Shown here: positions 26,320 through 35,758 of the stretch, piece by piece | How positions within the stretch are numbered: the stretch's first letter is position 1 | Layout: every line of letters begins with the position of its first letter | From: Lysobacterales bacterium | GTDB taxonomy: Bacteria; Pseudomonadota; Gammaproteobacteria; Xanthomonadales; Xanthomonadaceae | NCBI GenBank assembly: GCA_019510125.1 | Contig: JAEKKX010000014.1 | Span: 50,599 to 114,598, forward strand | Reading direction: 5' to 3' | Length of the DNA: 64,000 nt | Made by a program: the position numbers and the translations under genes | The notes under the pieces: generated by a model | Told to the model about the DNA's origin: nothing | Seen by the model: only the letters and a program-made list of their open reading frames with translations | Databases searched by the model: none

Positions 26320-29300
26320 ATGCCGACCGCGTCCACGCGCTTCCGACTGATCTCCGGCAACCGGCTCGACCGGTTGGCGGAGGCGCTGGGCGCGCGCCTG
26401 GCGACGCCCGCGGATCCGGCGTCGCTCGCGCCAGACGTGGTGCTGATCCCGCAGCCGACGCTGCGCCACTGGCTGCTGCAGACCCTGGCGACGCGTTACG
26501 GCATCGCCGCCAACCTCGACCTGTGCACGCCGTCGGAGTTCACCTGGCGGCTGCTGCGCGCCGCGCATCCGGCGCTGCCTGAGCACTTGCCGTGGGAGCG
26601 CGAACGCCTGCGCTGGCGGCTGTACGCGCTGCTCGACGGTGATCCCTCGACGCTGCCCGCGCCGGTCCGCCGGCACCTGCGCCGCGCGGCCGGCGAGGGC
26701 GCGGACGACGCGACCCGCGCGCTCGCGCGCGACGATCTCGCCGCCGCGCTCGCCGCCGCGTTCGATCGCTACCAGGCCTATCGCCGCGACTGGCTCGACG
26801 CCTGGCAGCGCGAGGCGCCGGGGACCCGCGACGATTGGCAGGCGCAGCTCTGGCGCACGCTGGTGCGCGGCGCACCGGACGTGCCGCATCGCGCGGCGCT
26901 GCTCGGCGACTGGCTGGCCCGCTTCGATCGCGACGCGCCGACCTTCGCCGGCGCCGCGCCGCCGGGACTGCCGCCGCGGCTGTCGGCGTTCGGCACGCTG
27001 CACGTCTCGCCCGACGTGCTCCACCTGCTGGCCGTCGCCGGGCAGTGGATCGACGTCGATTTCCACCTGCCCACGCCGTCGGCCGAATACTGGGGCGACG
27101 TCGAATCGCTGCGCGCGCGGCTGCGGCGCGACGGCGTCGGCGCGTTGCCCGCGGCGCTGGCCGAGGCCGATCGCGACAATCCGCTGCTGATGGCCTGGGG
27201 CGCCGGCGGCCGCGACATCCTCGCCCAGTTGTTCTCCTACGACATCCTGCTGCCAGAGCGCGAGATCGAGCTGTTCGTCCCGCCGGGCCGCGACAGCGTG
27301 CTGCACCGGCTGCAGCAGGACGTGTTCGATCGCGCGCCGCCGACGCCGGCCGCGCTCGATCCGGACGACGTGTCGCTGCAGGTCCATGCCTGCCACTCCA
27401 AATTGCGCGAAGTCGAGGTGCTGCACGACCGCCTGCGCGCGCTGCTCGACGAGGTCCCGCCCGACGGCGCGCCGCCCGGCGGCCGGCGCTTCGATCCGCC
27501 GCTGCAGCCGCACGAGATCGCGGTGCTGGCCCCGGACATCGCCGAGTACCTGCCGCTGGCGCGTGCGGTGTTCGGCGGCCTGTCGCCGGACGATCCGCGC
27601 TTCATCCCGTATTCGCTGGCCGATCGCCCGCAGGCGCAGTCGCATGCGCTGGCGACGCTGCTGCCGGACCTGGTCGCGCTGGCCGACGCGCCGCTCACCG
27701 CCGGCGCGTTCCGCGACCTGCTGGCGACGCCGTCGATCGCGCACGCGCTGTCGCTGGACGCGCAGCAGCGGCAGCGGCTCGACGACTGGATCGACGCCGT
27801 CGGCATCCGCTGGGGCGAGGACGCCGCCGCGCGCGAACGCGCCGGCGTCGGCCGCTGGCGCGAATACAGCTTCGCATTCGGCTTCGATCGCCTGCTCGCC
27901 GGCTACGCGACGGGCGCCGCCGCGGACATCGCGGACATCGCTCCGTACCCGGAGCTGGAAGGCGCCGACGCCGACACCCTGGATCGCGCGCTGCGGGCCT
28001 ACGCCGAACTGCGCGCGCTCGCCGCGTGGATGCGCGCGCCGCATCCGGCCGACGCGTGGCGACGGCGGCTCGCGCAGACGCTGGAGACGCTGCTCGCACC
28101 GGCGCCGCTGGACGACGCCGAGGCGCAGGCGCGGCGACTGCTGCTGGAAACGCTGGACGACTTCGCGCGCGACGCCGCCGACGCCGGCGCGCTGCCCGCG
28201 GCGCTGGTGCGGCGCGCGCTGCGCGACGCGCTCGCCGCGCCGTCGGCGCATCGTCCGTGGCTGTCCGGCGGAGTGACGTTCGCCGGCATGGTGCCGCTGC
28301 GCACGGTGCCGTTCCGGGTCCTGTGCCTGCTCGGGCTGGACGCCGACGCCTACCCCCGGCGCGAACCCGCGGACGACGTCAACCGGCTGGTCGATGCGAT
28401 CCAGGGCCGCGCGCCGCGCCATCTCGGCGACCGCTCCGTGCGCGACGACGACCGCTTCCTGTTCCTGCAACTGGTGTGCGCCGCGGGCGAGGTGCTGCAC
28501 CTGAGCTACGGCGGCCGCGACGCCCGCGACGGCAGCCTGCGCGAACCGTCGCCGGTCATCGCCGAGCTGCTGGAAGCGGTCGAACGCATGCACGGCGAGG
28601 CCGCGCGCGAAGCGCTGTGCATCGAGCATCCGCTGCAGCCGTTCTCGCCGCGCGCGTTCGGCGCCGGCGATCCGCGCCGGTTTTCCTATCGCGGCGAGTG
28701 GCGGCTGCCGGCGGACATCGGCAGCCTCGCCCCGGAGCCGGCGTTCGTCGGCACGCGTCTGACGGCCACCGACAGCGACGACGACGACCTGCCCGATCGC
28801 GATGCGCTGCAGCGCTTCTTCGAGAATCCCGCGCGCCACTGGCTGCGCGAACGACTCGGCCTGCGCCTGCCCGGCGAGGACGACGGCGAGGTCGATCGCG
28901 AGCCGCAGGGCGAGAACGCGCTGCTGCGCTATGCCGCGGTGCGTGCGTTGATCGACGATGCGGATGCGGCCTTCGACGACGATCCCGAGCGCAGCGCGGC
29001 GCGGCTGCGCGCACGCGGCGCACTGCCGCCCGGGCGCGACGGCGTCGCGCTCGCGCACGACGCGCACGATGCGGCGGCGCGCCTGCACGCGGCGCGCGCG
29101 CGGGCCCGGGGCGATGCGCCCGCGACGGTGGTGGAAAGCGACGGCGCGTCGTCCTCGGGGATTGTGTTCCGCTTCGACGACGTGCACGACGGCGTCCGCG
29201 TCGTCCTCGAGGCCGGCAAGCCGGACGGCAAGCGCCGGCTGCGCGCGCGTATCGACCACCTGCTGCTGGCCGCCGTGCGCGGCGTGGACGCGCGCACGGT

Positions 29301-29676
29301 GCTGATCGGCCTGGATGCCGGCAAGGGCACGACGCTCGAAGTGGTCTACACGGGCTTCGACCGCGATGCCGCGCGCGCCGCGCTCGACGCCTTGCTGGCG
29401 CTGTGGCGCGAAGGCCGCGATGCGCCGCTGCCGTTCGCGCCGAAGTCGGCGTATGCCTACGCCGCGGCCTGGCACGCCGAACGTGATGTCGGCCGCGCGT
29501 GGAAGGCGGCCTGGACGGCGTACGCGCCATTCCAGTTCGACGGCGAACGCGAGGACCGCTGGCTGCGGATCGCGTTCCGCCCCGAAGGCCTGCTCGGCGA
29601 TTTCGACGGTGAAGCGGCGCGCCGCTTCCGCGAGATCGCGCCGCGCGTGTTCGACGCACGGGAGCCGGGACCGTGA
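26320..29676 (+). CDS. recC: Exodeoxyribonuclease V subunit gamma (RecC)
   Basis: 1118 aa, close to the 1122 of E. coli RecC. It starts MPTASTRFRLISGNRLDRLA, the usual RecC opening ('f...y.SNrLe.La..L'). FSYDILLPERE-type and QVHACHSKLREVEVLHDRL segments are typical RecC blocks; the latter matches helicase motif III-like 'HSchsplREvEvL'. Late RVLCLLGLDADAYPR also fits. RecC lacks active motors and serves as the scaffold that splits the strands and reads the Chi site. It is the first gene of a recC-recB-recD operon and overlaps recB by 4 nt. Confidence 0.95.
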   Translation: MPTASTRFRLISGNRLDRLAEALGARLATPADPASLAPDVVLIPQPTLRHWLLQTLATRYGIAANLDLCTPSEFTWRLLRAAHPALPEHLPWERERLRWRLYALLDGDPSTLPAPVRRHLRRAAGEGADDATRALARDDLAAALAAAFDRYQAYRRDWLDAWQREAPGTRDDWQAQLWRTLVRGAPDVPHRAALLGDWLARFDRDAPTFAGAAPPGLPPRLSAFGTLHVSPDVLHLLAVAGQWIDVDFHLPTPSAEYWGDVESLRARLRRDGVGALPAALAEADRDNPLLMAWGAGGRDILAQLFSYDILLPEREIELFVPPGRDSVLHRLQQDVFDRAPPTPAALDPDDVSLQVHACHSKLREVEVLHDRLRALLDEVPPDGAPPGGRRFDPPLQPHEIAVLAPDIAEYLPLARAVFGGLSPDDPRFIPYSLADRPQAQSHALATLLPDLVALADAPLTAGAFRDLLATPSIAHALSLDAQQRQRLDDWIDAVGIRWGEDAAARERAGVGRWREYSFAFGFDRLLAGYATGAAADIADIAPYPELEGADADTLDRALRAYAELRALAAWMRAPHPADAWRRRLAQTLETLLAPAPLDDAEAQARRLLLETLDDFARDAADAGALPAALVRRALRDALAAPSAHRPWLSGGVTFAGMVPLRTVPFRVLCLLGLDADAYPRREPADDVNRLVDAIQGRAPRHLGDRSVRDDDRFLFLQLVCAAGEVLHLSYGGRDARDGSLREPSPVIAELLEAVERMHGEAAREALCIEHPLQPFSPRAFGAGDPRRFSYRGEWRLPADIGSLAPEPAFVGTRLTATDSDDDDLPDRDALQRFFENPARHWLRERLGLRLPGEDDGEVDREPQGENALLRYAAVRALIDDADAAFDDDPERSAARLRARGALPPGRDGVALAHDAHDAAARLHAARARARGDAPATVVESDGASSSGIVFRFDDVHDGVRVVLEAGKPDGKRRLRARIDHLLLAAVRGVDARTVLIGLDAGKGTTLEVVYTGFDRDAARAALDALLALWREGRDAPLPFAPKSAYAYAAAWHAERDVGRAWKAAWTAYAPFQFDGEREDRWLRIAFRPEGLLGDFDGEAARRFREIAPRVFDAREPGP

Positions 29677-32600
29677 CCGCGCGCGACCCGGCGCCGGTCG
29701 ATGTCGGCCTGGCCCTGCCGCTGCACGGCGCGCGGCTGATCGAGGCCGGCGCCGGCACCGGCAAGACCTTCACCCTCGCCACGCTCGTGCTGCGGCTGGT
29801 GCTGGAGCGCGGCGCGTCGATGTCGCGCCTGCTGGTCGTGACCTTCACCCGCGCGGCCACCCAGGAGCTGCGGCTGCGCCTGCGTCGCCGGCTGCGCATC
29901 GCCAAGCGGCTGCTGGCCGCGGGCGACGCGCCCGCCGACGGCGAGGCGGCGATCGCCGCCGAAGTGGTGCGGTCCGCGGTCGCCCGCGACGGCGAAGCGC
30001 TGGTCCGGCAGCGGATCGAGGCCGCGCTGCTGCAGCTCGACGACGCGGTGGTCGCGACCATCCACGGCTTCTGCCATCGCGCCCTGCGCGAGTTCGGCTT
30101 CCGCGCCGGCCTGCTCGGCGAGCAGGCGGTGGTCGACGACGCCGGCGACGTCTGGGACGAGGTCGCGACCGAGCTGTGGCGGATCGCCGCCAACGCCGAC
30201 GCGGCCGCCTTCGGCGGCGCCGACGTGCACGGCCTGCTCGCCGCGCTGTGGGGCGCGCCGGAGGCGCTGGCCGCCGATCTGCCCAGGCTCTGCGACCCGC
30301 TGCGCGACACGCATCCCGCGCGCGGGGAGTCGGCCGCGGCCGCTGCGCTGCACGCGCTGCGCGACGCCGCGATCGCGCGCTTCGAGGCGCGGATGGGGCG
30401 ACGCGGCGAATGCACCCAGGACCAGCTCATCGAGCGGCTGTGGCGCGCGACCCGGCAGCCGGACTTCGCGGCCGCGCTGGCCGAACGCTGGCCGCTGATG
30501 CTGATCGACGAATTCCAGGACACCGATCCGCAGCAATGGGACATCTTCCGCGCGCTGTACGAGGCCGGCGCACCGGCGCAGCGCTGGCTGTGCCTGATCG
30601 GCGATCCCAAGCAGGCGATCTACCGGTTCCGCGGCGGCGATCTCGACACCTACCTGTGCGCGCGCCGCTTCGTCGAAGCGCAGGCGCAGGACGGCCCCGC
30701 GGTGGCGACGCTGGAGGCGAACTACCGATCGGCGCCCGGCGTGCTGCGCGCGATCGACGCCGTGTTCGGCGCGCACCCGCTGCCGTTCGTGGTCGAGGGT
30801 ATCGCCTATCGGCCGCTGCGCGCGCAGGCCGCGGTCGCCGACGGCGATCTGACGCTCGGCGAGGCGCCGGCGCCGGCGCTGACCGTCCACTGGCTGCCGC
30901 CGGCGCCGCACGATCCCGCGGCGAAGCCGAACACCGCGCTGCGCAAGGGCGTGCGCAACAAGGACGAGGAGTTCGCGCTGATGGCCGAGGCCGCGGTGCG
31001 CGCGGTCGCGACGCTGCTGCGCGACGGCCGGCTGCGCGAGGGCGACGCCGTGCGTGCGCTGCGGCCGGCGGACATCGCCGTGCTGGTGCAGACCAACGAC
31101 CAGGTCGCGCGGATGCGCGCTGCACTGGCCAGCGCCGGCATCGGCGCCGCCGCGGTGGCGACCGCCAGCGTGTTCGCGGGCGACGCGGCCGCGGACCTGC
31201 ATGCGCTGCTCGCCGCGCTGGCCGAACCAGCCGACGACGGCCGCTTCCGTGCCGCACTGGCGACCCGGCTGCTCGGCTGGGTCGCCGACCGCATCGCGGC
31301 GCTCGATGCGGACGACGCCGCGGCCGAAGCGGCCGCTTCGGTGTTTTCCGCGGCGGCGGAGCGCTGGCGCACGCGCGGGCCGCTGCCGGCGCTGCTGCCG
31401 TTCGTCGTCGAGGCCGCGCCGCGCTGGCTCGGCGAAATCGGCGGTACGCGCAGGTTGACCGATGCGCTGCATCTGGCCGAACTGCTGCAGGCCGAGTCGG
31501 CGCATCGCCACGGCCCGGTGGAGCAATTGCGCTGGTTCGCGCGCCAATGCACGCTCGCCGCCGCCGACGAAGCGCGCCAGCTCCGACTCGAGTCGGACGG
31601 CGGCCTGGTGCAGATCGCGACGATCCACAAGAGCAAGGGGCTCGAATACCCGATCGTGGTGCTGCCGTTCGCGGCCTGGCAGGGCAGCCGCCGGCGCACG
31701 GGACTGGGCCACGACGATTTCCACGGCGCCGACGGGCGACCGGCGCGCGCATGGCGCGCCAAGGGCGTGCTCGAACCGGCGCAGGCCGATGCGATCGACG
31801 CCGAGGTCGAGCGCGAAGTCCGCGCCGAGGCGCAGCGCCAGCTCTACGTCGCGCTGACCCGCGCGCAGCATGCGCTGCACGTGGTCTGGAGCCGCAACGA
31901 CCAGACCGAGGCCACCGCGCTGCATCATCTGCTGCACGACGGCGCGCCGGCGACCGGGAAACACGGTCTGGATCACGCGGCGATGCGGGCGCGGCTCGAT
32001 GCGCTGGCCGCGGCGTCGGCCGGCAGCATCGCGGTTGCTGCATTCGATCCGGATGCAGCGCCGGCGCCGGCGCAGGCGTCGGCGCGTTCCGAAGACACCG
32101 ACACGCCGCCGGCGAGGATCGCGCACCGGCGGTTCGTCGAGGTCCCGCGTCTGCACAGCTTCTCGTCGCTGCATGCGCGCAGCGGCGAGGACATCGCGCC
32201 GCGCGGCGCCGTCGACGAGGCCGGTGCGCTGGCCGAGGAAGACGCCGACGCCGCGTCGCTGGGCGGGACCGCGTTCGGCAATGCCGTGCACGACGCGCTC
32301 GAAGTCGCCGATGCCGGCGCATGGCGGTGCGCACCCGAGCGCCAGGGCGGACTGTTCGCCGGCGACGAGGTCCCGGCGTCGCAGCGCGCGCTGCTCGAGG
32401 GCGCGCTGCTGCGCCACGGACTGGCGCCGACCGCGTCGCATCTGGCGCAGACCGCGCGGCTGGTGTCGCGCGCGCTCAACGTCGTGCTGCCCGGCGGCGT
32501 GCGGCTGTGCGACCTGCCGGCAGCGCGACAGGTGCGCGAGATGCCGTTCCACTTCCGCCTGCGGCCGACCCGGGTCGACGCCGTGTTCGCCCTGCTCGAC

Positions 32601-33023
32601 GCGCACGGCTATCCACGGCATCGGCGCGCGACGTCGGACACGCTGGACGGCCTCATGCACGGCTACATCGACCTGGTGTATCGCGACGCCGCCGGCCGGC
32701 ACCACGTGCTCGACTACAAGACCAACCGGCTGGCCGCCTACGACCCCGCCTCGCTGCGCCACGCGGTCGGCGTGCGCGACTACGACCTGCAGTACCTGAT
32801 CTATCTCGTCGCCCTGCGGCGCTGGCTGAAACTGCGCCACGGCGACGCCCATGACGACGCGCGATTGCTCGGCGGCGCGGTCTACCTGTTTCTGCGCGGA
32901 ATCGACCCGCAGGAGACGGGAAGCGGCGACGCCTCGCGTCGCGGCGTGCATGTCGATCCGGTGTCGCCGGCGCTGCTGTCGGCGCTGGATGCGCTGCTCG
33001 ACGGCGGGGAGGGCGCGCGATGA
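29673..33023 (+). CDS. recB: Exodeoxyribonuclease V subunit beta (RecB)
   Basis: 1116 aa from a GTG in the overlap GTGA with recC. Walker A is EAGAGTGKTFTLA (Lys31), motif II LMLIDEFQDTDPQQW, motif III-like CLIGDPKQAIYRFRGGD, motif V-like TIHKSKGLEYPIVVLPF, motif VI QLYVALTRAQHAL: a complete UvrD/Rep-type SF1A helicase. The C-terminal nuclease domain carries HVLDYKTNRLA with Asp1014 and Lys1016, the catalytic signature of RecB nucleases. The enzyme unwinds and degrades DNA ends and loads RecA after Chi. The gene order recC-recB-recD is without ptrA, which in E. coli lies between recC and recB. Confidence 0.96.
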   Translation: MTARDPAPVDVGLALPLHGARLIEAGAGTGKTFTLATLVLRLVLERGASMSRLLVVTFTRAATQELRLRLRRRLRIAKRLLAAGDAPADGEAAIAAEVVRSAVARDGEALVRQRIEAALLQLDDAVVATIHGFCHRALREFGFRAGLLGEQAVVDDAGDVWDEVATELWRIAANADAAAFGGADVHGLLAALWGAPEALAADLPRLCDPLRDTHPARGESAAAAALHALRDAAIARFEARMGRRGECTQDQLIERLWRATRQPDFAAALAERWPLMLIDEFQDTDPQQWDIFRALYEAGAPAQRWLCLIGDPKQAIYRFRGGDLDTYLCARRFVEAQAQDGPAVATLEANYRSAPGVLRAIDAVFGAHPLPFVVEGIAYRPLRAQAAVADGDLTLGEAPAPALTVHWLPPAPHDPAAKPNTALRKGVRNKDEEFALMAEAAVRAVATLLRDGRLREGDAVRALRPADIAVLVQTNDQVARMRAALASAGIGAAAVATASVFAGDAAADLHALLAALAEPADDGRFRAALATRLLGWVADRIAALDADDAAAEAAASVFSAAAERWRTRGPLPALLPFVVEAAPRWLGEIGGTRRLTDALHLAELLQAESAHRHGPVEQLRWFARQCTLAAADEARQLRLESDGGLVQIATIHKSKGLEYPIVVLPFAAWQGSRRRTGLGHDDFHGADGRPARAWRAKGVLEPAQADAIDAEVEREVRAEAQRQLYVALTRAQHALHVVWSRNDQTEATALHHLLHDGAPATGKHGLDHAAMRARLDALAAASAGSIAVAAFDPDAAPAPAQASARSEDTDTPPARIAHRRFVEVPRLHSFSSLHARSGEDIAPRGAVDEAGALAEEDADAASLGGTAFGNAVHDALEVADAGAWRCAPERQGGLFAGDEVPASQRALLEGALLRHGLAPTASHLAQTARLVSRALNVVLPGGVRLCDLPAARQVREMPFHFRLRPTRVDAVFALLDAHGYPRHRRATSDTLDGLMHGYIDLVYRDAAGRHHVLDYKTNRLAAYDPASLRHAVGVRDYDLQYLIYLVALRRWLKLRHGDAHDDARLLGGAVYLFLRGIDPQETGSGDASRRGVHVDPVSPALLSALDALLDGGEGAR

Positions 33024-34891
33024 CCGCGACCGACGCGCTCGATGCGGTCGCCGCCCGCGCGCTGCGGCATCTCGAGGCCGACGGCGCGCTGCGCACGGTC
33101 GATGCGGCGTTCGCGGCGCTGCTCCGCGACCGCCTCGACGCGACTCCCGCGGTGGCGCTGGCCGGTGCGCTGGCGATGCGCGCGGTGGCGATGGGCCACA
33201 GCAGCGTCGCGCTCGCCGACATGCCGGCGCTGCTGGCGGCGCTCGACGCGGACGCGGCGCTGCCCGATCCGTCGGCGTGGGCCGAAGCGATCGCCGCCTC
33301 GGCGCAGGTCGCAGCGAACGCGGCGACGGCGCCGCTGGACTTCGCCCACGGCCGCCTCGCGCTGTCGCGCTACGCACGCTACGAACAGCAGTTGTCGGAA
33401 CGCCTGGCGCGGCGTGCGCGGCCGGTCGCCGACGCCGATCCGTCGCCGGCGCTGGTGTCGGCACTGGCCGACGCGGTCAAGACGCTGTTCGCGACCGTCG
33501 CGCAGCAGGACGATGTCGACCGGCAGGCGCTCGCGGCGATCGTCGCGCTGCGCCGCCGCCTGCTGCTGATCACCGGCGGTCCCGGCACCGGCAAGACCAC
33601 CACCGTCGCCCGCCTGCTCGCGCTGCAGCTCGCGCATGCGCGCCTGCGCGCCGCGCCCGCGCCGCGCATCGCGCTCGCCGCGCCCACCGGGCGCGCGGCC
33701 GCGCGGCTGGGCGAAGCGATCGACGCGGTGCTGCGCGCCGACGTCGCCGCCGGCCGCATCGAACCTTCGCTCGCCGACAGCGTGCCGCACCGCGCGCGCA
33801 CGCTGCATCGCCTGCTGGGCGCGCGTCCCGGCCGCGTCGGCTTCCGCCACGATGCGCGTCGTCCGCTGCCGTTCGATCTCGTCGTCGTCGACGAGGCGTC
33901 GATGGTCGATCTGCCGCTGATGGCGAAACTGGTCGAAGCGGTCCGCGACGAAGCGACGCTGGTGCTGCTCGGCGACCCGGACCAGTTGCCGGCGGTCGAG
34001 GCCGGCGACGTGCTCGGCGGGCTGTGCGAGGCCGCCGGCGATGGCCGCGGGTTGCCGCCGCGCGATGCGCAGGTCGCCGCCATGCTGCTCGATGGCGCGG
34101 TGCCGTCGACGCCCACCGCGGCGCCGCTCGCCGGTGCGCGGGTCCACCTGGTGCGCGGCTGGCGCCAGGCCGGCGCCGCGGGGCTGCGCGTGCTCGCCGA
34201 TGCGGTGCAGCGCGGCGACGAGCACGCCGCGCTGGCCGTGCTCGACGGCGAGGATGCGTCGCTGGACTGGCACCAGGGCGACACCCTGGCGCTCGCGGAC
34301 ACGCTGCGTCGCGAGGCCCTGCCGGTCTTCGCGACGGTGCGCGATGCCGACGATCCCGCGCAGGCGCTGCAGCGCGCGACCGCGCTGCGCATCCTCACCG
34401 CACTGCGTCGCGGCCCGTTCGGCGCCGAACACTGGAACGCGTGGTGCGCCGCGGAGCTCGGCGGACGCACGCCGTATTTCCACGGTCGGCTGCTCGCGAT
34501 GTTGGCGAACAGCGAGCGTCACGGCCTCTACAACGGCGATCTCGGTGTGGTCTGGCGCGACGCGCGCGGCGAGGCCGCGGTGTGGTTCGACACCGCGAAC
34601 GGTCTGCGCGCGTGGCGTCCGGCGCAGCTCCCCGCGCATGCGTCGGCGTGGGCGACGACCGTGCACAAGGCGCAGGGTTCGGAATTCGAGCGCATCGCAC
34701 TGATCCTGCCCGACACCGACGCCCGCGTACTCTCGCGCGAACTGCTCTACACCGCACTCACCCGCGCCCGTCATCGGGCGCTGGTGTGGGCGACGCCCGA
34801 TCTCCTGCGGCGCACGATCGGGCGCCGCACCTGGCGCGATTCCGGCCTCGCCGCGCGACTGCATGCCCTGGCGTCGCCGCCCGCGGAATGA
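33020..34891 (+). CDS. recD: Exodeoxyribonuclease V subunit alpha (RecD)
   Basis: 623 aa (E. coli 608). The start codon overlaps the recB stop as ATGA. Walker A is ITGGPGTGKTTTVARLL with Lys192, and Walker B is LVVVDEASMVDLPLM; further SF1B motifs are LVLLGDPDQLPAVEAGDV and, near the end, TVHKAQGSEFERI and LLYTALTRARHRALV. RecD is the 5'-3' motor of the RecBCD complex and also licenses its nuclease activity. The low-complexity stretch around residues 350-365 (VPSTPTAAPLAGARVHL) looks like a surface loop. The 4-nt overlaps with recB imply tight stoichiometry. Confidence 0.96.
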   Translation: MTATDALDAVAARALRHLEADGALRTVDAAFAALLRDRLDATPAVALAGALAMRAVAMGHSSVALADMPALLAALDADAALPDPSAWAEAIAASAQVAANAATAPLDFAHGRLALSRYARYEQQLSERLARRARPVADADPSPALVSALADAVKTLFATVAQQDDVDRQALAAIVALRRRLLLITGGPGTGKTTTVARLLALQLAHARLRAAPAPRIALAAPTGRAAARLGEAIDAVLRADVAAGRIEPSLADSVPHRARTLHRLLGARPGRVGFRHDARRPLPFDLVVVDEASMVDLPLMAKLVEAVRDEATLVLLGDPDQLPAVEAGDVLGGLCEAAGDGRGLPPRDAQVAAMLLDGAVPSTPTAAPLAGARVHLVRGWRQAGAAGLRVLADAVQRGDEHAALAVLDGEDASLDWHQGDTLALADTLRREALPVFATVRDADDPAQALQRATALRILTALRRGPFGAEHWNAWCAAELGGRTPYFHGRLLAMLANSERHGLYNGDLGVVWRDARGEAAVWFDTANGLRAWRPAQLPAHASAWATTVHKAQGSEFERIALILPDTDARVLSRELLYTALTRARHRALVWATPDLLRRTIGRRTWRDSGLAARLHALASPPAE

Positions 34892-34966
34892 GCCGTTTCG
34901 GCGGTGCGCGCACCGGGGTCCCGGGATCGCGCTACCATGCCCGTCCCCCGCAGGAGAACCCGAGCC

Positions 34967-35608
34967 ATGTGCGCGAACGATGCCCACGACGAGCACCCGC
35001 AGGCGACCGATGCCACCGCCGACGAACGCCACGGCGTGAGCCGAGCGCAGGCCGAGGATGCGGTCCGGGTCCTGCTGCGTTGGGCCGGCGACGATCCCGC
35101 GCGCGAAGGCCTGCTCGATACGCCCAAGCGCGTCGTGAAGGCCTACGGCGACTGGTTCAGCGGTTACGCCACCGATCCGGAGGCCTACCTGCAGCGCACC
35201 TTCGAGGAAGTCGCCGGCTACGACGAGATGGTCGTGCTGCGCGACATCGAGTTCGAGAGCCACTGCGAACACCACATGGCGCCGATCATCGGCAAGGCGC
35301 ACGTCGGCTACCTGCCGAGCGGCCGCGTCGTCGGCATCAGCAAGCTCGCCCGCGTGGTCGAGGCCTATGCCCGCCGCTTCCAGGTGCAGGAGAAGATGAC
35401 CGCGCAGATCGCGCGCTGCATCCAGACCGCACTGCAGCCGCGCGGCGTCGGTGTCGTCATCGAAGCCGCGCACGAATGCATGACCACCCGCGGCATCCAC
35501 AAGCGCGGCGTCAGCATGGTCACCTCGAAGATGCTCGGCGACTTCCGCGACGACGCGCGCACGCGCAGCGAATTCCTGGAGCTGATCCGGGTGCGCGGCG
35601 GCAGGTGA
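34967..35608 (+). CDS. folE: GTP cyclohydrolase I (FolE)
   Basis: 213 aa from ATG 34967, with CAGGAG upstream. The zinc ligands are Cys100 and His103 ([13 protein letters not shown]) and Cys171 (AHECMTTRG), corresponding to Cys110, His113 and Cys181 of E. coli FolE. The signature segments [18 protein letters not shown] and [12 protein letters not shown] [15 protein letters not shown] are intact. It converts GTP to dihydroneopterin triphosphate, the first step of tetrahydrofolate synthesis. The N-terminal 25 residues are an acidic, His-rich tail with no obvious fold. An imperfect GC hairpin follows the stop, without a T-run. Confidence 0.97.
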   Translation: MCANDAHDEHPQATDATADERHGVSRAQAEDAVRVLLRWAGDDPAREGLLDTPKRVVKAYGDWFSGYATDPEAYLQRTFEEVAGYDEMVVLRDIEFESHCEHHMAPIIGKAHVGYLPSGRVVGISKLARVVEAYARRFQVQEKMTAQIARCIQTALQPRGVGVVIEAAHECMTTRGIHKRGVSMVTSKMLGDFRDDARTRSEFLELIRVRGGR

Positions 35609-35758
35609 GTCCGGCCGCGCGGGTTGACCCCGCGCGTTGCCATCGGATAGGGTGACCGGAGTCACGGAAAGTCGTCGTCCGCTTGCCGTGACCCACTGGC
35701 CTGCGCTGTGGCTCCAACATGCAACCCGGCAGGCCGTCAGGGCGGGTCGGGGGGTGGC